Below, piece after piece: positions 32,181 to 44,599 of a stretch of 64,000 bases of DNA. Below the pieces are notes generated by a model that searched no databases, was not told the origin of the DNA, and saw only the letters and a list, made by a program, of their open reading frames with translations. Source of the DNA: Rhinopomastus cyanomelas (Eukaryota > Chordata > Aves > Bucerotiformes > Rhinopomastidae); assembly GCA_013400115.1 (NCBI GenBank), contig VXBP01002579.1, positions 558,573-622,572 of the forward strand, given 5' to 3'. Numbering within the stretch: position 1 is the first letter of the stretch; the number at the start of each line of letters is the position of its first letter. The position numbers and the translations under genes are program-made.

Positions 32181-33407
32181 AATCTTCTTCAGAGATGTCA
32201 GCAGGAGGACTTTGCATTTAAATCTAAGCATGTTTCAGTGTTTTGGTTCCTATATGATTTAATTGGTATCACACAACAACTTATGGAAAGAGCAGCAAGT
32301 GGACCCCCAGGCTTTTAACTCATGGTGGGAAATCTGGAAACTGTTTTTAACTTGTCTGTGTAACATTTATGACAAAAGAAATAGCCATTTATAAACAGTT
32401 AAATGTGTCCTTCACCATTTTACAGATTTGTTGTGTTTTTGTGTTCTTTCCCTGCATTGGAGCAGCTGAACATACTAGTCCTGCCAAATATTTATAGCCT
32501 CCAAAAAGGAACATTCTCCCACCAAGTGCAATGCAAATGAGCACCAAATAAAGCACAGTTAATCTCACGTTGTTGCTCTGGGTTCCAAAAAATCCCCTTT
32601 TACTAGAATCATAGGGTCAGATTTATTACCCAAAGACATGCTATTATTACAACCTTTTCACGTAGTTTCACATTCTGTCAGAAAGATATTGATATTTTCA
32701 CTTATAACAGGAAAAACACATCACTACATCACTGAATTGTTAACAGCTAAGACTGTCCTTACTGTACAGGCTGTAATGCTAGAGTTTTTATTTGATATGC
32801 AGTTCTGTGCTTTCTCAATATCAAGTGGAATTTGCTCTGTTATATGTACCTACGTTCAAAGACAGCTCAAATCTCAAAGTACTTAGATGATTTGGATTCA
32901 ATCCTTGTTTAGAAGTAAAACATCCTGAAGCTGACAGAAGTTTAGCTGAAGAACAAGTGAATACAACCAAAATAAAAACTTTATTGGTCCAGCTGGATCA
33001 TGAAACTTTTCAGGGATCCAGGTGCCATTCATTTCAGGAAGAGGTGGAGCCAGTCAACCTTTGAAGGCTTGGGCTTAGTTTCTTTTCACTTATTTGGGTG
33101 ACATGAAATCCCAAATGCTTACTGAGGGCTCAACAAGTTATAGCAAATGTTTGACTGATCTCAGTCCAGAAAGAACTTTTTGTCTCAATGAAACTCGCAT
33201 CTGTGTTTCACCAGAGTTGTGCAGAGGCCTTGCCTTGTGCTCACACTGCCCCATGAAGTGGCAGTTGTCCCCAATGCTGTATGTGATGACTCCTGGCAAG
33301 GCTTATCCTGAGGGGACTTTATGTGCAAACAAAGGACAGAAGCCCCTCTACTGGGAAGATGTTCAGTCCCCTGCCCGAGGGTTCTGCTTTTGTTGTAGGT
33401 TCTCCCT
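32181..33407. other. Non-coding stretch without recognised features
   Basis: AT-rich except for 33160-33400. A 111-codon open frame at 33094-33429 runs into the neighbouring CR1 and has no recognisable domain. Confidence 0.6.
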
Positions 33408-33990
33408 CACAGAATCTAGAAGCATTTAGGTTGGAAAAGACCTTCAAGATCATCAGATTCGACCACGAACCCAATTGTCCCAAGCCAACCAATGAACTGT
33501 GCCCCTAAGCTCCAGATCTACAGGACTTTTAAACACTTCCAGGGATCATGATTCAGTTCTTCTATGGTCAGCATGTTCAAAGGCCTGATGACTCTTTTCA
33601 TGTAGAGGCTTTCCCCAGTGTCCAACCTAAACTTCTGCTGGTATGGCTTGAGGCCATGACCTCTTGTCTTGTCCCTTGTTGCTTGTGAGAAATGACAAAT
33701 CTCCACCTCTCTACAACCTCCTTTCAGGTAGTTGTAGACAGCAATAAGATCTTCCCTGAGCCTCCTTCTCTTCATACTCAATAGCCCAAGACCCTTCAGC
33801 AGCCTTGTTGCACTTCTTTGGACCCAGTTCAGCACCTCAATGACTTCCTTGTAGTGAAGTGTCAAAAACTGAACATCATGCTTTGAGGTTTGGTGTGGCC
33901 TCATCAGTACTGAATGAAGTCCCTAGTTCTGCTGGCTACACTATTTTCTTTCTGCAAGGTCCTAGGCATCTTCATCCTTCCCCTTACTGT
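33408..33990 (-). mobile_element. CR1 LINE fragment
   Basis: About 580 bases, minus orientation: TTTAGGTTGGAAAAGACCTT, CCTGATGACTCTTTTCATGT, CTCCTTTCAGGTAGTTGTAG and CACTTCTTTGGACCCAGTTC. The 128-codon minus frame within it is an ORF2 remnant. Confidence 0.87.
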
Positions 33991-34524
33991 CCAGGTTTTT
34001 TTAGGAAAAGCAGAGTGGCTGGTTGACGGGAAAGTATGGTTTAGCAAGTACAGCACGTCTCTGAAACACAAGCTTCACAGAGTTTGAAGAGATCAAGGGG
34101 CACAACTGGGAAGAGAAACCAACTGGATGAAAGTCCCAACAGGGCAACAAAAAAACTACTCAAAAGAATTGAATCTGATTGCAAAATATTTGAAAGGCCA
34201 GGGAGAACGGTCTAGGGGTTTGGTATCTCCCCATATGTTCAAAACTCCCACAGATGGAGTCATAGATCCCACAGGATGAAGTGAAGAGATGAAAGAAAGC
34301 AATTCATGAAACTGCTACAGATGGCTGTGTGTCCTTAACTGGGAGAAAGAGCATCATTCAGCTTGGCCTGATAATGATTATGGTGATTAAAGCTGAACAA
34401 ATAAGTCTCCCTTTTTTATCACACCGTCGGTTCTGAACAAATACTTGGGCATACATATTAAAAGTGGGGCCTTTTATAGTTCTCGTGTGTATAAGCATCC
34501 ATTTCTCACTGGAATGGCTCTGGT
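33991..34524. other. Non-coding stretch without recognised features
   Basis: Nothing recognised on either strand. Confidence 0.6.
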
Positions 34525-34905
34525 GGAGCCACAGAATCATTGGAGTTGGAAGGGAGGTCTAAAGCAGGGCTGCCTAAAGGAGATTACACAGGGATGCATC
34601 AAGGTGGGGTTTGAGTCTCCACAGAAGGAGACTCCACAACCTCTCACACAGTGAAGAAGTTTTTCCTTGTATCTAAATGAAATCTCCTAGGTTCTAGCTT
34701 GTGTCTGTTGCCCTTTGTCCTGCCACTGTGGGCACTACTGAAAACAATCTGGTTCCATCCTCCTTACACCAACCATCTTCTTTCCAGCCTAAACCGTTCT
34801 AGCTGTCTCAACTTTTCCTGGTGAGAAAGATGCTCCAGGCCCCCAGTTGTCTTTGTTCCCCTGTGCTGAACTCTTTCTAGTACATCCCTGTCTCTTTTGA
34901 GATGT
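34525..34905 (-). mobile_element. CR1 LINE fragment with rearranged tail
   Basis: CACAGAATCATTGGAGTTGG, GAGACTCCACAACCTCTCAC, TCTAGCTTGTGTCTGTTGCC and GAAAGATGCTCCAGGC. The part that should read ATCATCTAGTCC is altered, so this copy is diverged or patched. Confidence 0.8.
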
Positions 34906-35429
34906 TAATCCAGGTAGAATTAAATAATCTTTAAAACTCCTCTGAATTAGTTCAAAGATGAAGAAAATCAGTTTTGCTGATATGTTCCTTGCTCCACTGT
35001 GGCTGCCTTTGGTACTTTTGAAAAGCAAACAGGGAGAAATTGGCTCTGATGATATTTACTGTAGACTACTCAGTTTGGCATAATCATGTCATGAAATGCT
35101 GAGGAAACCAGAGCACTGGGGAGAATATCTAATTTCAGCATACACCAGAAACAAAATTGTGCATCTCCACACACACTTCTGCACTCTTGCCAGCTGTCGC
35201 AAGCTATTAGCTATTTATTCATTCATTTATTTATTTCATTCCATTCAGAATTGGTTTCGCTCTGTTCAAGAGCTAATTCACTTCTCATCAGCCAAAAGAC
35301 TATAAGGAAGCTGCAGTTTGTTCCCTTTCTTATAAAACATATTTTTCCTGTATCTATCCTTGTTCACAGGCAATAAAAATTGTAAGCTAATCAGCAGTGG
35401 TAAAATTCAGCCTAGTAATAGCTGAATGA
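34906..35429. other. Non-coding stretch with ATTT-rich run
   Basis: Contains a short TATTCATTCATTTATTTATT run at about 35214-35240; otherwise nothing recognised. Confidence 0.6.
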
Positions 35430-35590
35430 TTAGGGATGGAGCATCTCCTACTTCGCTGGGCAGCCTGTCCCAGCATTTTACCACCTCATTGGAAAGAACT
35501 TTTTTCTAACATCTAGTCTAAATATACCCCACTCCACTTTAAAACCATTGTCTCTCATCCTGTCACTACATATCCTTGTGAACAGTCCAG
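35430..35590 (-). mobile_element. CR1 LINE fragment without tail
   Basis: GCTGGGCAGCCTGTCCCAGC, TTTTCTAACATCTAGTCTAA and CTCATCCTGTCACTACATAT. The 3' tail has been replaced at 35590 by a second CR1. Confidence 0.82.
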
Positions 35591-35680
35591 TCATAGAATC
35601 ATAGAATCATTAGGGATTGGAAGGGACCTCAAAAGATCATCTAGTCCAATCCCCCTGCCACAGCAGGATCACCCAGACCA
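35591..35680 (-). mobile_element. CR1 LINE subfamily B 3' end
   Basis: TCATAGAATCATAGAATCAT, TAGGGATTGGAAGGGACCTC and CCCCCTGCCACAGCAGGATC. Only 90 bases remain, closely matching copies at 48855 and 61910. Confidence 0.85.
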
Positions 35681-35682
35681 AG

Positions 35683-35712
35683 TCATAGAATCAATCAGGG
35701 TTAGAAGGGACC
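35683..35712 (-). mobile_element. CR1 LINE tail, third in a stack
   Basis: TCATAGAATCAATCAGGGTT then AGAAGGGA directly after the previous CR1, making a stack of three 3' ends. Too short to classify. Confidence 0.55.
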
Positions 35713-36334
35713 AATGCCTGAGGCTGTTTTATTTTTAGGTAGAAGATGCCCTGAAGTGCATTTATTTGCCTACTGTTAGGCCTGTTGGGAGTCTCTGTAC
35801 ACATAGATATTCTTGTCTCTGCCTGAAATGGAACTTGCAGTATAAATAAGGCTATGGGCTTGAATAAAGGATACCCATGGTTTTTTTACTAGATTTTCTG
35901 ATAAATGTCTTACTAAGTGTTCTTTGAGTTCTGAGATAGAAAAAGTCAACCTTATTTTTCTTCCAAAGTAAATACAGAAGCATTGATAAATACTCAATAA
36001 ATAAATGCTGTCCTAATTAACTGTTGTCCAGCTTCTTCCTTTCTCTGGGCCCCTGAAGTACTGTGGCAGCTTGATGTATTTAAGTGTGGTGAAGGGAGGT
36101 ACTCAACTACCATCCTGTGTGTCCCACCAGAATTTAAGTCCTTTTTACATGAAGATGGCTGTATATCTCTATTTATAGTTTTAGACATTCAAAGTCATAC
36201 TAAATAGCATTGGATCCCAAATTAAAAAGGAACTAGTAATTTGGCCTCTCTTTTTCAATTATTTAGACTTTAGGAGGAAAAGTGATATTTGTGCCACTGA
36301 ATTTTGGATACTTGGAGTCCCCACCCTGGGAGGA
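35713..36334. other. Non-coding stretch without recognised features
   Basis: AT-rich; nothing recognised. Confidence 0.6.
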
Positions 36335-36915
36335 TGACTCCACCACAGCCTTGGGCAACATTTCAGCAAAGAAATTCTTTCTAATGTATAATCTCTTTTG
36401 GTGCAACTTGAGACCATTTCCTCTTGTCCTATCACTTGTCACTTGGTTGAACAGACTGATCCCCACCTCTTTACAAGCTCCTTTAAGGTGGTTATAAAAA
36501 GGGATAAGGTGTCCTCTCAGCTTCCTTTTCTGCGGTTCTCTTAGCCACTCATCCTAGGACTTGTGCTCCAGACCCTTGACTGACTTTGTTGCTCTTTTCT
36601 GGACATGTTCCCATACCTCAGTGCACTTCTAGCAGTGGGGTGCCCAGACCTGAACTCAGTACCTGAGATACAGCCTTAGCTGTGCCAAGTACCGAGGTAA
36701 AAGCACTTCTCTGGTACTACTGGCCACACTACTTCTGATACAGGCCAGGATGCCATCGGCTTTCTTGGCCACCTGGGCACATAGCTGCATGATATTCAGC
36801 CAGCTGTCAACCAACACCCCTAGGTCCCTCTCTGCTGCACTCCTCCCCAGGTTTGTAGAGCTGCCAGGAGCTGTTGTGGCCAAAGTGCAGACTGTGGCAT
36901 TTTGCCCTACTGAAG
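36335..36915 (-). mobile_element. CR1 LINE fragment including ORF2 end
   Basis: TTGGTGCAACTTGAGACCAT, ACTGGCCACACTACTTCTGA, GATACAGGCCAGGATGCCAT, CAACACCCCTAGGTCCCTCT and GTAGAGCTGCCAGGAGCTGT. About 580 bases, extending further into the element's 5' direction than most others here; the tail is missing. Confidence 0.87.
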
Positions 36916-37944
36916 GAACTGCTCTGGTGCCACAAAACAAAATTATCTCAGATTATTGTTGGAAAAAAAAGTCAATGAAAGCTCTTTTCTGAGGTTTGGC
37001 CTGGTTAGAGAGCTGATTTTCTTAGAAATTCAGTCCCAGGTATAATTAAAATATCGTCAGACTTCTGCATCACAGAAGTCTGTGTGACATTGAGCACAAA
37101 GCCAAGAGGAAATGTGTTTAAGAGCTTTCATAACACAATGCCAGCCCAAGATCTTTGATCTGCACTGGGTTGCTTTATGGACAACCTGTTTCACAACTAC
37201 ATTTAGTCATCTGTCTTCATGATAGAAAGCAGATTTCCTCTATGCCTGTGGTAGCAGGTCATGACACAGGATCATGGAACAATATGGAACAATATCATCT
37301 TATGGACACACCCTGGCTTAGTCCATTCTGCATCTTCATCACAACTTACAAAGATGTCAGAGATGTATGAAGACATCCTTTCCAAGGTAAATTAAAAAAT
37401 TCCTTTAATTGAAAGACAAGGTCCATAGGGATAAGTTTAAAACTACTAGGATTGTGCTTACTAAGCAAGAAAAGATGTCAGGCAGCAAAGTGAGATTTTG
37501 CAGAATTCCAGATGTGGTGGGTTGAAAGCTGCCCTAAATATAAAATTGTACTTTTTTCTCACTGAACTCAGAAACTGGTTATACAAGACTTGGCTAGTCT
37601 TTTACTCTTTCTGTGGTCACCACAGAGGCAGACATTTGCAGAGGGTGACTCCTGCCTCGTAAAAGGAAATCTAAAGCGAACAAGATCCAACGGTGCTTAC
37701 CAAAGACCCAAATGTAGAAAACATGCCCTTAAATTACAGACTGAGATATCAAAGTCCACACGTTGTCCTGATAAGCCAGAACAGATATTTTTTCCTAAAC
37801 ACTTGCCATCTATTTAAACCTTTTGATGGTCCCTTTGGCTTTTCCTTCTTAAAGTGTCTATGGGTTCATAATTTCTTCTTTGACTAACAAGTTGTTCCCT
37901 GCCCTCACAATTCACTGTGCAGCCAAAAAAAACAATTGTGGAAA
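36916..37944. other. Non-coding stretch, possible LTR start
   Basis: TGTGGTGGGTTG at 37513 resembles the first bases of avian endogenous retrovirus LTRs, but no matching end, primer-binding site or coding region was found. Otherwise nothing recognised. Confidence 0.45.
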
Positions 37945-38340
37945 ATCATAGAATTATGGGATCACAGAATATATTTGGCTGCAATTATGAAGTCCAACCT
38001 CTGACCCAGCACTGGCAGGTCACTCCAAAACCATGTCACTCAGCACTATGTCTATATGCATTTTAAACACTTCCATGGACAGGAACTCCACCACTGCCCT
38101 AGGCAGCCTATTTCAATGTTTGATAACTGTTTCAGTGGAGAAATTCTTCATAATGTCCAGGCTAAACCTCCCCTATTGCAGCTTGCAAACATTTTGTTTG
38201 CTCCTATCACTTGCCACCAGGAAGAGGAGGTAGACTTCCATCTCTCCACAACCTCCTTTCAGGTAGTTGTAAAGAGTGATACAATCTCCCCTGAGCCTCC
38301 TTTTCTCCAGGCTGAACAATCCCAATTGCAGCAGATACTG
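37945..38340 (-). mobile_element. CR1 LINE fragment, older type
   Basis: AATCATAGAATTATGGGATC, GAACTCCACCACTGCCCTAG, CTCCTATCACTTGCCACCAG, CTTTCAGGTAGTTGTAAAGA and TCTCCAGGCTGAACAATCCC. Confidence 0.85.
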
Positions 38341-39980
38341 AAAAGTATTGACAAAGAAGAATGAGGTCTTAAACCCCAAAGTGAATGAATGAGGGCATTG
38401 AGCTCATCACAGAGAAACAGAGGCAGATAGGATGTAGGGAATTCAGATATAGATCTGGATGAGGCCAGCAGGCCAGCAAGATCTTTGTGGCCAGCAGTTG
38501 TTACCAGACACCTTTGTATCATTCACAAGTATCAGATTAACTACCAAATATTAAAGAAACAAGAGACTTACGTCAGTAGGAAATAGAAGTTGACCCTCAC
38601 TGTGTAGGAATGTTCTTAAGAGGAGAGGATCAAGGAAATTTTCCCAGTCAGATCACGATCCAAGTGATTATTCTCATTTATCTCTAAATCTCTGACTAGT
38701 CCACAGGGTTGAACAAAGGGAAAAAATATCCTATAATACTTAACTGATTAAAAAAATTAATTGGGGCTTACCTTATGGACAATTGGAAACTGAAATGGCA
38801 TCAATGCACTTTTCTGAAACTTAAAGCATGAAGGAAAAAATCTCAGTCAATGCACAGTTCATGTTGCAGGCAGGCAACATAAAAGTGGAATATGATGCTC
38901 ATTGCCTAAACTTTTGGAAGTAGAAAGGAGTCTTATGGGAAAATTTGTACCTTCCGGAGAAGTGGCATGAATAATAAAAATAGATGTCACCAGTGTAGCC
39001 GGCCCTTGGTTTTTCAGGGACATTTTGCATGTCTGAGGTACTTTCCTATCAGTTGTGTGCATCCAATGCATGTAACAGTGCTCAGCTAACGGTAGTATCT
39101 ACTGGAGAAAACCCTGATGCTTCTTGCACCACAACCATACGAGATTTCTCGGTTAGTTTCTTCATCCATGAGACTTGAGGAATCTCAAATTACAACTGGT
39201 AAGTTGTTTCCTACAGGCCTGAAAAGAGCTCCTGAGCTGAAATGGATGGCCATTAATAACTCCTCATTACAGCTGCCTTTGGAGTGCAGTGTGAAGAGGT
39301 CTCTAAGCTATACCTCTAGCTGAGAAGCCTTGCCAGGAAAGCATTCATTTCTGGAGTAGACATGGCAGTGCGCGGTGTCTCGGCTTTGTAGTATATGGAA
39401 CAAATTCTGACGTCCATGCTCAGTTTTTAATTGTTGTGTACTCAAAGATGTCACAGGATTAAGTGGATACAGAGCCAGAATAAAGACTGAGTTATAGTCA
39501 AGTTTGACAGCACTTTAATATTTCAAGGATGACTATTCCAAGTACTCCAAAATTCACATATAAACCTGAGTGGAAAGTTGTTGGTCTCCTGAGGCCACAA
39601 GACATGGTTAGTGTCCCAGGTTCAAGGCTAATTAAGCAGTTGATTCCAAAGTATCCCCCGTCTCGTACCCATGAACCAGCATGCACAGGCACCTGATCCA
39701 TCATTTTATGTGTACAACTAAGGCTCAAACCTTGGCTCAGACTTTCCCAAAATGGAAAAAACCTCTTTGACATGTCTCAAACACACAACAGCCATAGCCT
39801 TTCAGGCAAACAGGTTCTGGGAAGGGGTTCACATACAATATTTCTCAAGGTTTAAGTCAGATCAAAGCCAGACAGAAAAATGAGCTGAAAGAAGCTTCCT
39901 GTAAATGTTGGGAGTTAGTGTCTGTTGAGAAGCAAAGGAGCTGCACACATGCACCAAGTGCCTGGGAAGTTCAAAGAGAC
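38341..39980. other. Non-coding stretch without recognised features
   Basis: Mostly AT-rich, with no repeat or gene recognised on either strand. Confidence 0.6.
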
Positions 39981-39984
39981 ATTC

Positions 39985-40886
39985 TGGGTGAGAGGATCGA
40001 GTGTACCCTTAGTAAATTTGTGGAAGACACCAAGTTGGGGGGGAGAGTTGGTCTGCTGGAAGGGAGGAAGATGCTGCAGAGAGATCTGGACAGGCTGGGC
40101 CAATGGGCAGAGATCAACAGGATGAGGTTTCACAGGGCCAAGGACAAGGTCCTACATTTTGGCCATAATAAACCCCTGCAGCTACAGATTGGGGAATGAG
40201 TGTCTGGAGGGCAGCCTGGCAGAGAGGTACCTGGCAGTACTGGTTGGCAACCGGCTGAACAGGAGCCAGCAGTGTGCCCATGTGGCTTGAAATGCCAGAG
40301 GCAACCTGGCTTGTATCAACAATAGTGTGGCCAGCAGGACCAGATGTGTAATTCTCCCTCTGTACAGGGCACTGGAGAGGCTTCCCCTTGAGTACTGGGA
40401 GCAGTTCTGGGCCCCTCACTTCAAGAAAGATATTGAGGTGTGGGAGCGGGTCCAGAGGAGAAACAAGGCTGATGAAGGGACAGGAGGGAAAGGCTGATGA
40501 GGAGAGGCTGAGGGAGCTGTTTAGCCCAGGAAAGCAGAAACTCAGGGGGAACTTTATAGCTCTCTAGTAACTACTTGAAGGAAAGCTCTACAGGGGTGGG
40601 TATCAGGCTCTTCTCCCAAGGAACTGGTTATAGGACAAAAGGATAGGGCCTGAAGCTGCTGGGGGAGGTTTAGGTTGGATGTTAGGAAGCCCCTCCTCAT
40701 GGAAAGGGTGACTAGACATTAGAATGAATTGTCCAGGGAAGTGGTGGAGTCCCCATCCCTGGGATGTTTAAGAAAAGATGTGGCACTTAGTGCCATGGTC
40801 TAGGCTGTGGCGATTTTAGGTCATAGGCTGGGCTGGAGGATCTTAGAGGTCTTTTCCAGCCTTGGTAATTCTGTGTGTGTGATTCT
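39985..40886 (+). mobile_element. CR1 LINE, longest copy in the window (5'-truncated)
   Basis: About 900 bases from within ORF2 to the 3' tail: GTGGAAGACACCAAGTTGGG, AGAGATCTGGACAGGCTGGG, AACCGGCTGAACAGGAGCCA, GGCCAGCAGGACCAG, TTTAGGTTGGATGTTAGGAA and AGGTCTTTTCCAGCC. Several frame breaks, for example a TGA after CATGTGGCT near 40268, show it cannot encode a working protein. It ends at AATTCTGTGTGTGTGATTCT. Confidence 0.9.
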
Positions 40887-43800
40887 TTTCCAACCTAAAT
40901 CCCTGTGACAGGAGGCTAAACCTCTTGTCTGGGGTCTCTGGAGAACCTGTGCTATCCCTGCTTCATGTCTAGTGGGGCTCTCCTGAGAAGTTCCACATGG
41001 ACACGAGTACATGCACAAAGAGCGTGCGCATCAGTGTCTTGAGCCATGGGTCATCCCAACTGGGTTTGGTGCCTACATTCTGGCCTGCAAGATGAATTTC
41101 TCTTTGAAGGGAAAGAGCAAATGAGACTACAGGAGGTCATAAGGAAGGGCCTAGACTTTGTGTGGATCGTATCCTGATGCTGTGTTGAGACATGAATTAC
41201 CTGTGCCTGCAGAGCTTAAGGTCTGGAGCGTAACAAAGATCTCCTAGCTTAGCAATAACACAATACATTTAACTTTAGTATTTTGGGATGCAAAAGACTA
41301 CTTCAAGATGTTTCAAAGTCTATATACAGATTTCAGACTACTTTCCAAGGCAATTAACACTGATGTTGCAGCTAGGATTGTGCTGGCATACTTCCTGACC
41401 AAAAGAGCTGATCCTTCATAGAGATCCTGTTAAATGAGCCCTTCATAATGCTTTCAGGTGCTTCTCCAGTGTTTTCTTGGATTAAAGTGAATGTGTGAGG
41501 GACATCAGTATAAGGAGAGAGCAGGAGCCTGGGAACAGGGACAGAGAAGGTGCCCTGTCCTTGCAGTGCAAGAAGGTGCTCCAGAGGCAGAAGACAAAAG
41601 AACAGATAAATGAATTCAATGTCTAAGCTGAAGTTTGAATTGCATGGACTAATAGCTTGTGTGTTCTCCCAAGCTTTGCATTAATAAAGTTCAGAGAAAT
41701 TTAATAACAATGTGGTTAAGACCATAAATATTTAGTGCTGAATATGCACCAAGAGTTTTCAGAAGTGTCTCAAAGGAAGTTTGATATTCTGACATTTCAA
41801 GAAAGTGTATCATGTGTCTCTGAGTTCTAACCAGTCACACAGACACCAAAGGACTCCCATGGGTCTTTCAAGTCCATCTAACACAAAAATCACCAAAAAA
41901 TGGATAGTTAAAAGTCTTCACATCATGAGACTATAGCAGTCCTCCGAGTGTTACGTAATGCATATTTTATTGGGGGGAAAAATTGTATTAATATTTATCA
42001 TAACTGTATGTTTACATCTTGTGGTTAGCCAACTGTGAAAAATACCTCCATCAGCTATTTCCTTTCTCTGTCATGGTTTGTAAAAAGCCTTCTGGAATAT
42101 TTTAGACAAGAAATATGAAACGACTTTTTTACATATTCCATTAGAACGATTGCACCAGTCCAAGAAAGTGGTGGGGAATAAGCAGAATGAAGAGTAGGCT
42201 TAGCTAGTCGAACATTCTTTGGCTTGTGTCAGATGTCTTGGACAAACTCTTGACAATTTTACAGCAAAAGGAAAAGAAGCGTATATGAAAAAATAAGCTG
42301 GTGAAGGAACTATAGATGTGAAGCATTCTCCATAGGGTACAGGACTTCTGCTACTGGTGGTGAAGCCATTTTTGGCTGCAGAAGCAGAAAGTGCATAGTG
42401 CAAGCAGACTTTGTGCACTGACGAGCTTTTTGGATTTAGCACAAAGAACAGCCTTTACTGACCAGCAGTGATTGATACTGTACGTGACAGCAGTAAAACT
42501 CCCTTCGCTTTCTGCTCTCTCCGTACATGAGTGATGACTGTAGTGGCTGTCTTTGTTCTTTAGGTCACTCCTTGAATTGCTACTTGCAGTTGCCAAATTT
42601 CTTTGCACCTGACTTGTCAAAAGAAAATCCCCACCAGTCGCACCTAGCAAAGGAAAATCATCTGAGGTCAGTTCAGTGGTTTCTAGAGGAACACAGAAGT
42701 GAGGATTTTCTTACCCTCTTCCTTTACCTGTTATATTTTTCTCATTTCTCCTCATCCCTTTTCCTCTCTCAGTTCTTCCTGTCATGGTGGTGGATCTGGT
42801 GAAATGTTTGACATGAGAGGGGTGTGCCTGCCATGAAATGAAATGCCTTTGGACCTACACATCTGCAGCACAGCATTTGTCTTACTTCTCATTAAACATG
42901 TCAGAGTATGTAGAGTTGTTTAAGAGGACTCCCCAGCTGGAAAAATTACAGTCTACAGAGATGATACTTGAGGCTTTTCAACAGTCCCCAGATGAAATCC
43001 TTCTCAGAGTAATGTGACAGGCAGGGTTTCCAGATGTCCCTGTCTCCAAAGGAAATAAGAGCTTCAGTGCACACTGCTGTGGTGGGAGTGCAGCGATGCA
43101 TCCCGCAGACTTAGGGATGACAAAATATAGGACCTGTGCGACCTGAATGAAGAAGTATTCTCTGCTACAGCAAATGCAAGACGTGTGATTGCCTGTGGGG
43201 CTACAGAGAACAGAGTTAGCTGAAGGATCAACCCTGGAACAAAAATACCATGGAGTCACTCGTAGAGAAACATTGGGAGCAGTAGACAAAATAAGGAGAA
43301 CACAGAACATTCTGTTGTAGTAGCTGAGTGACCTTTGTAGATAATGAACTCGCAGAGTTAATGAAAAAGACTGGTTTGTGTAACTTGAGTATAGTTAAAG
43401 CTAGCATCAGCACTTTAAGGGTTCATAAGCAACAGTGTATGCTCCATAAAATGTCCTCGATCCACAGTCAGAGTCCGTGCCTTTAAATACACCACAGTTG
43501 CCATCTAGATGATCTGAAGAATGTACAGAAAAAGGATGGTTTGTGCTGAAGGTGAGCTCAACTGACACTGTTCACACTAACTTACATGCCAAATAGGGCA
43601 TTTACACATTCTAGTGCCATATTTGGTTGAAAAGCTATGGTAAATACATACAGGCATTTTCATTTGAGTCACTGAACTTGCAAACAGGAGACGGTGAATC
43701 TTCCTGCTTCGAATCTAGGTTTTGTCCAGTGACTGTTTCAAGGCCTCGTCAGCTCACTGCAGCTGAGGAATGGCCCTGACGTACGTTCCAGAAGAAAAGT

Positions 43801-44599
43801 ACAGATTTGTTTCTTACAAAGCAGTGCACAGTTTCAGTTAGTGCAGTTGTATCTCCATATTCCACAGAAATTCATCTAAATATTTACTCAGCACATCCTG
43901 CTGAGCCCATTTCAAGACTTTGCTCACAAGCACCGTCATCAGAGGGTATATTTTCTCCACTTTACAAAAGGTTTCCTGGCTGTTGAAAAGACTGAAGGTT
44001 CAGATTGTCCAGAACTGGTTTTGTTCTTGCATTTTGGGTCACACACAGAAATAAGGTTCATTGCACAGTGAATATTGAGCCTGATGTAGGACGTGAACAG
44101 GAACCAGCAGTTACTGACACGTAAACCAACATGCTGTAGGTGCAGAGTCTGTAGTAACTACAGCAGACTAGACTGGAGTAGGGGTATAGCTACCTTTGTA
44201 TTTCAGCTGCTTACTCCAAGCTTTCAGCATTGAAGACTGTCAAAGGTTATACAGGGCTGTGGAAAACACATTAAGAAAGCAGAAACTTGTTAAGGACCAC
44301 TTCTGCCTTTGTACTAAGGAAAAACCCATCACAATAGATTTCTCCATTTTTCTTCCTTTATTTGCCTTTGTTTTTCCTGTCTCTACGTCGCTCTGCATGT
44401 GATTTACACTCAAATCCCACCTTTTACAGTCATCACAAAGGAAAACATTATGGGTTGGGGCTTTTATTAGCTTTCAGAAGCTTGCAAATGAGGAGGAATA
44501 TGCAGGACAGAAAGGACCAAAGTAATAAGGCGATATAGGTGAGGAAAAGTACAGGGACAAAAGCAGAACTGGGGTCACAAACAGAACAAAATATGGGAT
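40887..44599. other. Long non-coding stretch without CR1
   Basis: 3.7 kb of unique-looking sequence. Open frames of up to 110 codons (for example minus 42978-43310) have no recognisable domain or codon signature. No RNA gene is recognised. Confidence 0.6.

Noticed and set aside
33094..33429. Cysteine-rich 111-codon frame that looks like a small secreted protein
   Set aside because: No signal peptide or conserved cysteine spacing, and its end lies inside a CR1.
42978..43310. 110-codon minus-strand frame with hydrophobic start
   Set aside because: Resembles a signal peptide by composition only; no domain and no neighbouring exon with a matching phase.
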